In this document: positions 10,531 to 20,425 of the stretch, piece after piece
How positions within the stretch are numbered: position 1 is the first letter of the stretch
How the letters are laid out: each line of letters starts with the position of its first letter
NCBI GenBank assembly: GCA_028227395.1
Contig: JAOIZZ010000007.1
Span: forward strand, 1 to 64,000
Direction: 5' to 3'
Source: Woeseiaceae bacterium
GTDB taxonomy: Bacteria > Pseudomonadota > Gammaproteobacteria > Steroidobacterales > Woeseiaceae
DNA: 64,000 nucleotides
Position numbers and translations under genes: made by a program
The notes under the pieces: model-generated
Told to the model about the DNA's origin: nothing
Database searches by the model: none
Seen by the model: only the letters and a program-made list of their open reading frames with translations

Positions 10531-10542
10531 TCTAACCTAAAA

Positions 10543-11445
10543 CTATATTAAGTCAGTGGCTATAATTTTCCAGCCATCTTTTTGTTTTTGCCAATAAAGT
10601 CGCTTCTTTTCAGCTGAAATAATATCGTTATACCTTATCTTCTGATTAAAGCGAGTGAGTACAATGTCTGATTTTAAGGGGTCACCAATAATCGTTAAAT
10701 TCTTAATAACTATTGATTTTTTTATAACAGAAGAATCTTCAATTATTGAATACTCACTAATTGAACTCATTAAGACATTAGTATCATAAAAAGACACAAA
10801 TCTTTCTGACTCTGAACTTTCAAAGCTTAGCTTCCAAGCGCCAAGAACTTCATGAAGCTCGTTTCGAATTAGATTAATTTCATTGATAGATTTCCAGTGC
10901 ATTTTTTTAGTGATAATTACTGGGGTTTCCATTGGAAATATTGAATTTGATAAAGAAAGTATTTCTCTATTTGGTAATGCCAAGCAACCATCCGTATCAA
11001 AAGGTGGCCGTTTAAGAATATTTGGATCAGTCCCATGCAACCAAATACCATAACCCGTTTTATTATTATAACGATCCCAAGCATTAGGATAATCCAATGG
11101 ATAAGCTGCTGCGCCATATTTTAATGGTAGTTTCGATACATCTAGTTTTTTTGTAATAAAATATACACCTAAAGGAGTTTTTTTATCACCTTGACTTAGT
11201 TTGCCTGAACCATTTGTACCAACAGACATATAATATTCTTGATTTTTAGTTGGACGATTTTTGACAACGGAATATTGAATTAACTTAGCATTCTCAATAT
11301 CAGCAATAAATACATTCTCTATTGAGTTAGGGATTTCAATTAGATAAGCAGGATAAAGTTCCTCTGCATTTAAATTGGTTATATATCCAAGCTTAGAACC
11401 AAGAATTAACATTATGAAAAATAAGTTTCTTGTGATTATCCTCAT
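10543..11445 (-). CDS. L,D-transpeptidase (YkuD), probable C-terminal NTF2/Cds6-like domain
   Basis: GIWLHGTDPNILKRPPFDTDGCLALPN (HG...DGC catalytic motif); C-terminal LGAWKLSFESSESERFVSFYD resembles SnoaL/NTF2-like segments. Confidence 0.82.
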   Translation of the reverse strand: MRIITRNLFFIMLILGSKLGYITNLNAEELYPAYLIEIPNSIENVFIADIENAKLIQYSVVKNRPTKNQEYYMSVGTNGSGKLSQGDKKTPLGVYFITKKLDVSKLPLKYGAAAYPLDYPNAWDRYNNKTGYGIWLHGTDPNILKRPPFDTDGCLALPNREILSLSNSIFPMETPVIITKKMHWKSINEINLIRNELHEVLGAWKLSFESSESERFVSFYDTNVLMSSISEYSIIEDSSVIKKSIVIKNLTIIGDPLKSDIVLTRFNQKIRYNDIISAEKKRLYWQKQKDGWKIIATDLI

Positions 11446-13532
11446 TAATTATCCTTATTCATGCCAACTGCAAAAGCATCTACAGCTATGCATCCAGTTT
11501 CGTTAATAATCAAAGGATTTATATCCAACTCACTAATAACATCTCTTAGTACATAAACCATATTCGAGAATTTTTCTGCAGTGGAGCAAAAAGAATTTAC
11601 ATCATAAGGTTCCGTTCCACGATAACCCATTAAGGTTCTTTTGAATTTCAATCTATTTAATAACTCTAATGCATAACTTTTACTAAATGGTGGAACTGCA
11701 AATACAATATCTTTCATTAATTCTGAATAGATACCGCCCATACCAAGAATCACAATTGGACCAAACTGGGGGTCACATCGGACTCCCAAAATCATTTCTT
11801 GGCCCGGTAATAACATCTTAGCTATCAATACATCATGCCCGAGATCTAAACTCATTCTCCTGTAAGCAAAAATTAACTCTTGATCTGACTTTATATCCAA
11901 TACAACTCCATCTTTATCAGACTTATGATGCAATCCAGGAACTGCTGTTTTAAGAGCTATTGGGTAACCAATTTCCACAGCCGCTATCAATACATTCTTT
12001 TCAGAGGATGCAGATTGATGTGCAACAACTGGAATGCCAAAATCTGCAATTAGTTTCAATGATTCACTTTCGTTCATTGCTCCTTTATCTCTGAGAGTAA
12101 GTTGCCAGTGCTTAACTAATTGAGAGTCAATTGGTGATGGATGAGAAGTATCTCGCTTAAAAAAATCTCGATATAAGAATAATTTCTTTATTCCAATAAG
12201 GGTATTGGTCACACCATCTAATACTGGATATCCAGCATGTGTAGTTTCTATAACACTACAATCTGAACCTGTTCCTTGACGTGACGATACCAAAATAATT
12301 GGCTTATCGTGTTCTGCTTTAGCAAGCTTCATATATTCGATGTAATCTGAATAAATTAATCCTTTTGGCGCTCGATTTAATATCAAAGCTGCAATCGAAG
12401 TATCTGGGTCTCCAAGCATTAATGTAGCACTTTTTGAAAATTGTTGAGATGCATTTGGGCCACCTCGGCTCCATACATCAAGGGGATTTATAGCGGGTAA
12501 TTCAGGATCAATTACTTTCTCTAATTCTGTTACTGTATTCACATCTAATATCGTTAATGGAACTTTTGTCTCATCTGCTAGATCAACGAGTAATTGTCTC
12601 TCGCCACCAGAATCATGCAACGTTACTAAGCCCCCATCGCCAATAAGACCGAACTCTGAAAATAAAATTAATGCTGTCGCTAACTCATCCATATCTCGGA
12701 CACGTTGTACACCATACTTATCGAATATCGCATCATATGTATCATCATCGCCAGCCATAGCTCCTGAATGAGAGAGTGTGAGCTTTGCAGACTCTTTTGT
12801 TCGTCCTACTTTTAGAGCAACTATTGGGATTTTTTTATCGCGAGCTTTCTTAAGTGCTGATATAAACCCATCAGGATTACGCGCTGTCTCAATAAATAAA
12901 CCAACTACCTTCGTCTCAGGTAGATCTAGAACAAAATCCAAGTACTGATCCATAGTTACCGATAATTCATTGCCCGTCGATACAGCAAAATTAAATCTTA
13001 GCCTCGCTTCACAATCTAATATACCGGACATCCCAGCTCCGGAATGACTAATTAAACTGACATTACCCGGAGAATAATGAGAACTACTATCAAAACCACA
13101 TGCCCAAACATGGTCCCTGATGTTATAAAAACCCATTCCATTTGCACCACAAACAAGGATTTCTGAATCAGATATTTTCTTTTGAAGCCGATCTTTTAAA
13201 AACGGTTTTCTATCATCATCCAGCACTAAGGGTGAGAAGATGACGGCAGCTTTAATCTTTAAAGCAACAACTTCATCAAAAACTGACTCTAATCGTTGAT
13301 CTCCAATAGCAAAAATTGCAAGATCAGGGGTCTCTGGCAATTCTTGAAGACTATTAAAACATGGAATTTCTTGAATTTTTTTATAGGACGGATTAACCGG
13401 ATAAATAACTCCTTTGTACCCACCTTTGATTAGATTTAAGAGCGCCCATTCTCCGACCGAATTGGACTTTTCTGATGCTCCAATTACAACGATAGATTTA
13501 GCTCTTAAGAGAGGATCAAGATTATGTTGCAA
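11445..13532 (-). CDS. ADP(NDP)-forming acyl-CoA synthetase, fused CoA-binding/ligase and ATP-grasp domains
   Basis: IVVIGASEKSNSVG CoA-binding domain, SHSGAMAG catalytic His motif, C-terminal ATP-grasp MLLPGQEMILGVRCDPQFGPIVILGMGG. Confidence 0.88.
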   Translation of the reverse strand: MQHNLDPLLRAKSIVVIGASEKSNSVGEWALLNLIKGGYKGVIYPVNPSYKKIQEIPCFNSLQELPETPDLAIFAIGDQRLESVFDEVVALKIKAAVIFSPLVLDDDRKPFLKDRLQKKISDSEILVCGANGMGFYNIRDHVWACGFDSSSHYSPGNVSLISHSGAGMSGILDCEARLRFNFAVSTGNELSVTMDQYLDFVLDLPETKVVGLFIETARNPDGFISALKKARDKKIPIVALKVGRTKESAKLTLSHSGAMAGDDDTYDAIFDKYGVQRVRDMDELATALILFSEFGLIGDGGLVTLHDSGGERQLLVDLADETKVPLTILDVNTVTELEKVIDPELPAINPLDVWSRGGPNASQQFSKSATLMLGDPDTSIAALILNRAPKGLIYSDYIEYMKLAKAEHDKPIILVSSRQGTGSDCSVIETTHAGYPVLDGVTNTLIGIKKLFLYRDFFKRDTSHPSPIDSQLVKHWQLTLRDKGAMNESESLKLIADFGIPVVAHQSASSEKNVLIAAVEIGYPIALKTAVPGLHHKSDKDGVVLDIKSDQELIFAYRRMSLDLGHDVLIAKMLLPGQEMILGVRCDPQFGPIVILGMGGIYSELMKDIVFAVPPFSKSYALELLNRLKFKRTLMGYRGTEPYDVNSFCSTAEKFSNMVYVLRDVISELDINPLIINETGCIAVDAFAVGMNKDN

Positions 13533-13568
13533 TTTAATGTCTACCCAAAAAACATATCAATTGATAAT

Positions 13569-14765
13569 TTAAAATGGTGCGGGTGGAGTCATTCCTCGCC
13601 TGGCTGGAAACCAAAAAGGTTTATCAACCACTGTGGCTTTCGCCATTACCCGATTCCAATGCATTTCTCGTTGATAATAAACTTCTACCCAAACATTATC
13701 ACCAGGTTTCCCATGCGGTGTGCGAACAGTTCCAAGGGCTATATTTTGTTTACAAACAGGTGACCACGCAGCAGAAGTAATGAATCCAATTTCATCTGAA
13801 TTCTTTTTATCATCAGCATAAATATAAGAATGATCCGCTGTTTTATTTCCCTCAATATCTAGTTTAACCAAACGCCACGTCGAACCTTCTGCCTTTTCTT
13901 TAAGAAGTGCCCTGCGTCCATTAAAGTTATCTTTATTAAAATCCACCAACCATTCCATGCCTATTTCCAGAGGTGAGCGAGTTCTACCTGTCCTGACTGT
14001 GGTTTCTGCGGGCAAAAAATCTTCAAATGGAGCAAGATAACCAGCTTCTTTTCGAGCAAGATCTAATGCATGAGTTCCAATCGCTTGTATGCCATGGAGT
14101 TTTCCTGCTGCAAATAAAGCATCCCATAGATCTATTGCCTTATCGGGGTCAATCCATAACTCATACCCAAGATCGCCGGTAAATCCTGTTCTAGACACCA
14201 TCAGTTCAGTCCCGAATATCTGATGATGAATTAGTCCAAATGGCTTCAAACTATCAAGGCCATCGATTCCCATATTCTTTAATACGCTATAAGATGTTGG
14301 GCCCTGTACGGCAAGTGCGGCTATTTCAGCTGTCTCTTCCTTAACTGTCACATCAAATCCTATTGCGGCAGTTGTTAGCCAAGCGAGATGTCTTTCTTGT
14401 GAACACAATCGATACTCGCCTTCACGTAAGTGAAAGATTGTACCATCATCTATCACTTGCCCTTGATCATCACACCAAATTGCATAAGCAACTCGACCAG
14501 GTTTTATTTTTCTCATGTCACGAGTAACCAATCGATTAAGGTAATCGAGTGCATCTGGTCCTGTAATCCTATATTTTGTCATCGGTGTTATATCGAAAAC
14601 ACCTGTGGAATTTCTAATTGCAAAATACTCCATATCTTCGCAGTACAAAGCCTCAGCACTCGAATAACCAGCCCAATTATGCCATGTATTTAAGCTATCC
14701 AACTCAGCTAATCGCGGATAAAAAGGAGACCGCAACCTACCTGTATTTATACTTACTGGAGTCAT
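13569..14765 (-). CDS. GcvT-family (aminomethyltransferase-like) THF-dependent methyltransferase
   Basis: GVFDITPMTKYRITGPDALDYLNRLVTRDM, VSRTGFTGDLGYELW, ALDLARKEAGY. Start at 14765 (MTPVSIN) overlaps the upstream stop as TAATG. Confidence 0.87.
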   Translation of the reverse strand: MTPVSINTGRLRSPFYPRLAELDSLNTWHNWAGYSSAEALYCEDMEYFAIRNSTGVFDITPMTKYRITGPDALDYLNRLVTRDMRKIKPGRVAYAIWCDDQGQVIDDGTIFHLREGEYRLCSQERHLAWLTTAAIGFDVTVKEETAEIAALAVQGPTSYSVLKNMGIDGLDSLKPFGLIHHQIFGTELMVSRTGFTGDLGYELWIDPDKAIDLWDALFAAGKLHGIQAIGTHALDLARKEAGYLAPFEDFLPAETTVRTGRTRSPLEIGMEWLVDFNKDNFNGRRALLKEKAEGSTWRLVKLDIEGNKTADHSYIYADDKKNSDEIGFITSAAWSPVCKQNIALGTVRTPHGKPGDNVWVEVYYQREMHWNRVMAKATVVDKPFWFPARRGMTPPAPF

Positions 14766-16312
14766 TATCTCTTCTCCCTCTTTAAAATTACCTGCGCAGC
14801 ATTTCGACCTGATGCTCCACTGATACCTCCACCTGGATGGGATCCTGCTCCGCATAAATAAAGTCCATCAATTGGCATTTGATATTGTGCCGATCCAGCA
14901 ACTGGCCTAACAAACATAAACTGATCCAGAGTAAGTTCGCCATGATGCCAATGCCCTCCGGTTATATGAAACTCTTTTTCCAGATCTAAAGGAGTTAATA
15001 TTTCACTAGAGAGGCAACAATTTTCAATATCAGGCATATGCTGTTTTAACACTGAAAATATATCATTTTTAAAATTAGTTCGCGCTTCTTCATTCCAATC
15101 GGATTTTTGTTGATAAGGCGCATACTGAACTACTGCTGACATTACATGGCATCCCGAAGGAGCCAAGCTACTATCTTTTATACTTGGAAATGTAATTTCT
15201 AAAACAGGCAATGGAGAACTTTCTCCGTATTTTGCAGAGTTAAAGGCTCTTTCGACATAATTCTCATCTGGTGCGATGAGTATCCTTTGACTGTAATCCG
15301 ATTCTGAAAAACCTTTAATTGTGGGTAATTTATTGAGCGCAATATGCAGTTTTGCTGCATTACCTTTCATTCGAATATTATCTATTCTATGTGTAAAGCG
15401 AGTCTCCACATTACGGGCACCAACCAACTCCAACATTGTCTTCTTTGGATCCGCATTAGAAACCACAATTTCACTATTATAAATAGTGCCGTCATTAAGC
15501 TCGACACCAGTAGCAGTTCCCTTTTCTATAATTACTTTTTTAACTTTAGCGTTTGTTATAATTTCAACACCAGCTGCTTTAGCGGAATCACTCATTGCTT
15601 TGGTTACACTTCCCATACCGCCCTTAGGGGTCGATAGTGTCCCATGCTTTCCAGCCATTCTGAAGAGGTAAGTCAAGATCGTATTAGGAGATCGTGGCCC
15701 TAAATGAGTGCCTAAGACTGAGTCTAGGCTTAGTCCACCTTTCAGTAGAGGGCTCTCAAAACGCTCGTCCAATTCATCGTAAATATTCATGCCTATGAGA
15801 CGAAGAAATTCACGCATCTCAACTTTTCCCATTCTGCGAAGATCAAAACCTAACATTGCAAGTGTAAATAAATCTTTTTTATTTTTTGTACCTAATCTTG
15901 GCGGTGGTTTATTGAGATATGTGTTTAGTAGATCCGAGAATCTGGTCATTCGTTTAAAAAATTCAGCAAAATTCTTTTGATCGCTCTCATTAACGCCCGT
16001 AACCTTATTACCACAATAAGTTACATGCTCACCAACTTCTGATAGAACTATTGTCGAGAGATTATCGCTGGCAAGATTAATATTTAAATTCAAATCCTTT
16101 TCTACTTGGGATTGGATTTTATACAATAAATGAGCACATGCAGAGACTGAATAGCCATCGGCGAACTCTCTGGTAATGGCTGCACCACCCACTTGATCAT
16201 TTGCCTCTAAAACCAAGACATTTTTACCTGCTTTTGCTAATAAAGCAGAACACACAAGACCATTATGTCCTGCACCTATAACTATCGCATCATATTTATT
16301 AATCATCGCCAA
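14765..16312 (-). CDS. FAD-dependent oxidoreductase, CrtI/PYROXD2-like (copy 2)
   Basis: YDAIVIGAGHNGLVCSALLAKAGKNVLVLEA dinucleotide fold; C-terminal DGLYLCGAGSHPGGGISGASGRNAA. Confidence 0.85.
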   Translation of the reverse strand: MAMINKYDAIVIGAGHNGLVCSALLAKAGKNVLVLEANDQVGGAAITREFADGYSVSACAHLLYKIQSQVEKDLNLNINLASDNLSTIVLSEVGEHVTYCGNKVTGVNESDQKNFAEFFKRMTRFSDLLNTYLNKPPPRLGTKNKKDLFTLAMLGFDLRRMGKVEMREFLRLIGMNIYDELDERFESPLLKGGLSLDSVLGTHLGPRSPNTILTYLFRMAGKHGTLSTPKGGMGSVTKAMSDSAKAAGVEIITNAKVKKVIIEKGTATGVELNDGTIYNSEIVVSNADPKKTMLELVGARNVETRFTHRIDNIRMKGNAAKLHIALNKLPTIKGFSESDYSQRILIAPDENYVERAFNSAKYGESSPLPVLEITFPSIKDSSLAPSGCHVMSAVVQYAPYQQKSDWNEEARTNFKNDIFSVLKQHMPDIENCCLSSEILTPLDLEKEFHITGGHWHHGELTLDQFMFVRPVAGSAQYQMPIDGLYLCGAGSHPGGGISGASGRNAAQVILKREKR

Positions 16313-17918
16313 AATTCTCAGGTACGGTATTTTTTAATTTTAAATCATAAAGTATTTCACGAGCTGCATTAGCCCCTGGCGCCGCCATCACCCCTCCACC
16401 TGGATGAGTACTAGAACCACACATATAAAGTCCATTAACTGGCGCACGATATTGAGCATATCCAGGAACCGGACGATTAAACAAAAGCTGATCCATGGTC
16501 AATTCACCATGAAAAATATTGCCTTCAGTAATTCCTATTTGATCTTCAATATCTTGAGGAGTTCGAGTTTCAACATGTAAAATCAAATCTTTGAAATCAG
16601 GGCTATAATTTGATATTTGATCAATAACACTTTTAGTAAATGCATCTCTTTCTTCAGAAGTCCAAGCTCTTCCTTCAATTTGAGCCGGACAATATTGAAC
16701 AAAACAGCTCATAAAATGTTTACCTGGTGGTGTCATCGTCGGATCAACAGCACTTGGAATGGTACAATCAATATAAGGATCTTTTGACCATGTACCATCT
16801 TTCCAGTCATCATAAGCACGCTCCATTCGCTCCATGGAGTCAATGAAATGCATATCTGCATGTCCAATTAATTCACTTCCAGGGGGTAATGCAGGAAAAG
16901 TAGGCATACCATCTAAGGCGATATTGAGCTTGCCTGATGAGCCTCTAATTTTAAAATTCTTAATACGGTTATAGAAGCTAGCCGGAAGATCTTTCTCATC
17001 CATACAATTTAGGAATGTACGTTTTACATCCATATTTGAAACTACGACTGGTGCATAAATTTCTTCTCCACTCTCAAGAGCAACACCTTGTACACGGTTA
17101 TTTTTTACAATTATCTGATCAACACCAGACTCTGAGCGTATTTCTCCACCATATGACTGCAAAGCTCCAGCTAATGCATTAGAAACAGCTCCCATCCCTC
17201 CTCGAGCAAAACCCCAGCTTCCAACATTACCATCTACATCACCCATATAATGATGTAATAAAACATAGGCAGTCCCTGGTGAATGAATACCTAAAGCAGT
17301 ACCAATAATTCCACTACCAGATAAAGCTGTTTTGATAACATCTGTTTCGAAGTATTCACCGAGATAATCCGCCACACTCATCGTCCAAAAACGAATTGCT
17401 TCGTATAATCGATCTTCGCCTAACTCAAGGAATTTATTTCCAAGTAGCATTAATTCTTTTATATCTCTTGGTTTAAAAGAAGTTGGATCTGGCGCTGTTC
17501 TTAATAAAAAATTACGAATTAAACGGCATTGACGCATAGTATCAGTTGAATATCTCGTATAGGCATCTGCGTCATGCTTAGAATGTCTTGCCATCTCGCG
17601 ATGCGCAGCTTCTGGGTCATGATATGAACCAAAATAATCACCGTTTTCCATAAATTGAACTGAACCACCATAAGGTGTTATTTGGAGCCCATGTTTATGT
17701 AATTCAAGATTTCTATATATTTCAGGTCTTAATAGACTGCAGACATAAGAGCAGTTTGAATATTTCCAATCTTGGTATAATTCACGACTGACCGCCGCGC
17801 CACCTATATAGTCATTTTTCTCTACGCACAGAACATCCATTCCAGCTTTAGCTAAAAACGCCGCATTTGCGAGACCATTATGTCCAGCACCAACTACTAT
17901 CGCATCGTACTTTTTCAT
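16299..17918 (-). CDS. FAD-dependent oxidoreductase, CrtI/PYROXD2-like (copy 1)
   Basis: YDAIVVGAGHNGLANAAFLAKAGMDVLCVEK; C-terminal NGLYMCGSSTHPGGGVMAAPGANAA; paralogous to 14765..16312. Confidence 0.85.
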   Translation of the reverse strand: MKKYDAIVVGAGHNGLANAAFLAKAGMDVLCVEKNDYIGGAAVSRELYQDWKYSNCSYVCSLLRPEIYRNLELHKHGLQITPYGGSVQFMENGDYFGSYHDPEAAHREMARHSKHDADAYTRYSTDTMRQCRLIRNFLLRTAPDPTSFKPRDIKELMLLGNKFLELGEDRLYEAIRFWTMSVADYLGEYFETDVIKTALSGSGIIGTALGIHSPGTAYVLLHHYMGDVDGNVGSWGFARGGMGAVSNALAGALQSYGGEIRSESGVDQIIVKNNRVQGVALESGEEIYAPVVVSNMDVKRTFLNCMDEKDLPASFYNRIKNFKIRGSSGKLNIALDGMPTFPALPPGSELIGHADMHFIDSMERMERAYDDWKDGTWSKDPYIDCTIPSAVDPTMTPPGKHFMSCFVQYCPAQIEGRAWTSEERDAFTKSVIDQISNYSPDFKDLILHVETRTPQDIEDQIGITEGNIFHGELTMDQLLFNRPVPGYAQYRAPVNGLYMCGSSTHPGGGVMAAPGANAAREILYDLKLKNTVPENFGDD

Positions 17919-17932
17919 ATGTTCATATCACT

Positions 17933-19258
17933 CTATGATTTGACTCTTAATTTATTACTTGTAATGTCTACTGCTTCTTCAAATTTGTCCAGAGTTTCTT
18001 GTAAACATTTCATATCATGAGACTCAGAAAGAAACCATGGTTCTCTCGAATCAGGCTCAACCAATACTCCAAGATCATGTAAGTTTGGTGCTAATGTATC
18101 ATAAAAATCATAATTTGAATTCAACCAGCTCCGATAATCATGAGGAACCTCTTCTGCAAAAAATAACCCCATCATTGAAGGGTGGCCGGAAAAATTATGA
18201 GCTATATCTCTTTCTGTTAAGAGCTTGCTCATTCCTTGTTGTAATTTTATTCCATAATTTTCAATATTCTTTAACGCATCAGTTTCATCTAATATTTCGA
18301 GTGTCTTGGCGGCCGCCGAAAGTGAAACTGAATGACCGGTAAATGTCCCTCCATGCACCACTCCATCACCACCGATACAGCGCATAATATCTTCACGCCC
18401 TGCGATTGCTGAAATTGGATAACCATTGCCCATTGCTTTAGCGAATGTACACAAATCAGCCGTTACACCATAAAGTTCCTGCACACCTCCCTTAGCGACT
18501 CTAAACCCTGTTTTGACCTCATCAATGATTAATAAAATATTATATTTAGTACACAGAGAACGAATATCAGTCATATATTGCTGATTAGCACTGATACTGC
18601 AGCAATTTCCCATAATTGGTTCCACGAGAAATGCACCAATATCGTCTCCAGATTTTTTAAATAAATCTTCAATAGCCTCAGCATCATTTATCGGGGCTGT
18701 ATAATTAAGTTTTTTTGTGATTTTTGGAATACCATCTCCATATGGTAACAATTCTGGGTCGCCGCTACTCGGATCCCAATCTTCAATCTCTGAATACCAC
18801 ATCACTTCACTAAAGACCCCATGATAGCCACCCTCTAAAATGACATGACCGTCTTTTCCTGTAAAAGCCCTAGCAATTCTTAATGCTGCCATAACTGCTT
18901 CTGTTCCAGAATTTGAAAAACGAACCAACTCAGCAGCTTTGACCATGCCGCTTATTCGTGTAGCAATCTCATATTCAAGTTCAGTTGCTAATGCAAAAAC
19001 ACCGCCAATATTCATACCATCTTTTGCGGCTTGATCAACTCTTGAATCAGCATATCCTAAAATAATTGGGCCATAACCTAAACGATAGTCAATATATTCA
19101 TTGTCATCGAGATCCCATATGCGTGCGCCTTTTCCGCGCTTTATATACAAAGTTTTATCATCGCCCCAGTAACGAAAATTAGAAGAAACTCCCAAAGGTA
19201 ATTTTGTAATTGCCTTTTTAAATTGATTATTGGATTTATTCAGTTTACGTATAGGCAT
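17933..19258 (-). CDS. PLP-dependent class-III aminotransferase (HemL-like)
   Basis: FSNSGTEAVMAALRIARAFTGK, EGGYHG, LLIIDEVKTGFR, PLP-Lys context TFAKAMGNGYP. Confidence 0.88.
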   Translation of the reverse strand: MPIRKLNKSNNQFKKAITKLPLGVSSNFRYWGDDKTLYIKRGKGARIWDLDDNEYIDYRLGYGPIILGYADSRVDQAAKDGMNIGGVFALATELEYEIATRISGMVKAAELVRFSNSGTEAVMAALRIARAFTGKDGHVILEGGYHGVFSEVMWYSEIEDWDPSSGDPELLPYGDGIPKITKKLNYTAPINDAEAIEDLFKKSGDDIGAFLVEPIMGNCCSISANQQYMTDIRSLCTKYNILLIIDEVKTGFRVAKGGVQELYGVTADLCTFAKAMGNGYPISAIAGREDIMRCIGGDGVVHGGTFTGHSVSLSAAAKTLEILDETDALKNIENYGIKLQQGMSKLLTERDIAHNFSGHPSMMGLFFAEEVPHDYRSWLNSNYDFYDTLAPNLHDLGVLVEPDSREPWFLSESHDMKCLQETLDKFEEAVDITSNKLRVKS

Positions 19259-19261
19259 TTC

Positions 19262-20422
19262 TTACATTCCGTCCAAACCACGTTTCTTAAGCGAACGTGC
19301 AATTATTAATTTTTGTATTTCACTCGTTCCTTCCCAAATTCTATCGCATCGCAATTCACGGTAGAACCGTTCAGCAACATTCTCACGCATATAACCACGG
19401 CCACCAAATATTTGAACGACCCTATCTGCAATACGATTTGCGGCTTCTGAGACGTATAATTTAACCATAGAACAACGATTATGAAGAGTTTTAACATCCA
19501 TGCCATCATCATCCGCGGCGGCGGCTTCAAATGTCATTAATCTTGATGCCCAGAGCTCGGTTACACTATCAGCTAACATAAATTGTATTGCTTGCTTTTC
19601 GCTTAACGGAGCTCCATCAACAATTCTATTTTCTGCAAATATTTTTGCTTCTTCAATCAATCTCGCCGCAGCACCACAACTTCTAGCTCCAATCATAAGA
19701 CGCTCATGCCTAAACCAGCTGTGCGTATAAGACATTCCATCACCCGATTTTCCAACGCGTTGACTCTCATCCACCTGAACATCCTTAAATTGATATGTTG
19801 GATGATGCGCGGCATAAGTATGGCTAAAAAGCGGAGATGCAATCATCTTAATACCTGCTGTATCTTTATCCACCAGAAATAAAGCGTCTTCATTCTCGTC
19901 TGGCATATAAGCCTGAAACCAAAAAAAATCGGCCAGATTAGCGCTGGTTACAAACCATTTTTCGCCATTTAATAGATAACCATTATTAGTTTTTGTTGCA
20001 GTTGCCTTTAGATTTGCAACATCAGAACCAGACTCAGATTCAGTGATAGCATAGCAATCTTTTCGAAGCCCTTGGACCATAGGTAGGATATATTTTTCAA
20101 TTTGTGCCTCTGAACAAGCTTCAAACATCCAGGATTGTGCTTCTGGAAAACACCAAGATAAGGCGTTTGTTACTCTCCCAAGTTGCTCCCAGATTGCGAC
20201 TTGCTCAACCATAGAAAGCTCCAATCCACCGTATTTCCTTGGCACGTCAATGGCCGTAAAGCCTAACTCTACAGCACGCTTTTTATTGCGTTTTGTAATT
20301 TCTTTTGAAAGTTCACCATTATTTAATTCAGCTTCAACTTCATGTGGCTGAAGAAAATTATCTGCATATTCACGAGCAATTTTCTGCCATTTTTTTGTAT
20401 TCTTATTTAATTTGATTTCCAT
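19262..20422 (-). CDS. Acyl-CoA dehydrogenase family protein
   Basis: CYAITESESGSDVANLKATATK, IFGGRGYMRENVAERFYRELRCDRIWEGTSEIQ. Confidence 0.9.
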   Translation of the reverse strand: MEIKLNKNTKKWQKIAREYADNFLQPHEVEAELNNGELSKEITKRNKKRAVELGFTAIDVPRKYGGLELSMVEQVAIWEQLGRVTNALSWCFPEAQSWMFEACSEAQIEKYILPMVQGLRKDCYAITESESGSDVANLKATATKTNNGYLLNGEKWFVTSANLADFFWFQAYMPDENEDALFLVDKDTAGIKMIASPLFSHTYAAHHPTYQFKDVQVDESQRVGKSGDGMSYTHSWFRHERLMIGARSCGAAARLIEEAKIFAENRIVDGAPLSEKQAIQFMLADSVTELWASRLMTFEAAAADDDGMDVKTLHNRCSMVKLYVSEAANRIADRVVQIFGGRGYMRENVAERFYRELRCDRIWEGTSEIQKLIIARSLKKRGLDGM

Positions 20423-20425
20423 ACT

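Noticed and set aside
13524-13780. Two short plus-strand ORFs over the GcvT-like/acyl-CoA synthetase junction
   Set aside because: They lie antisense to well-supported genes and show no domain features.
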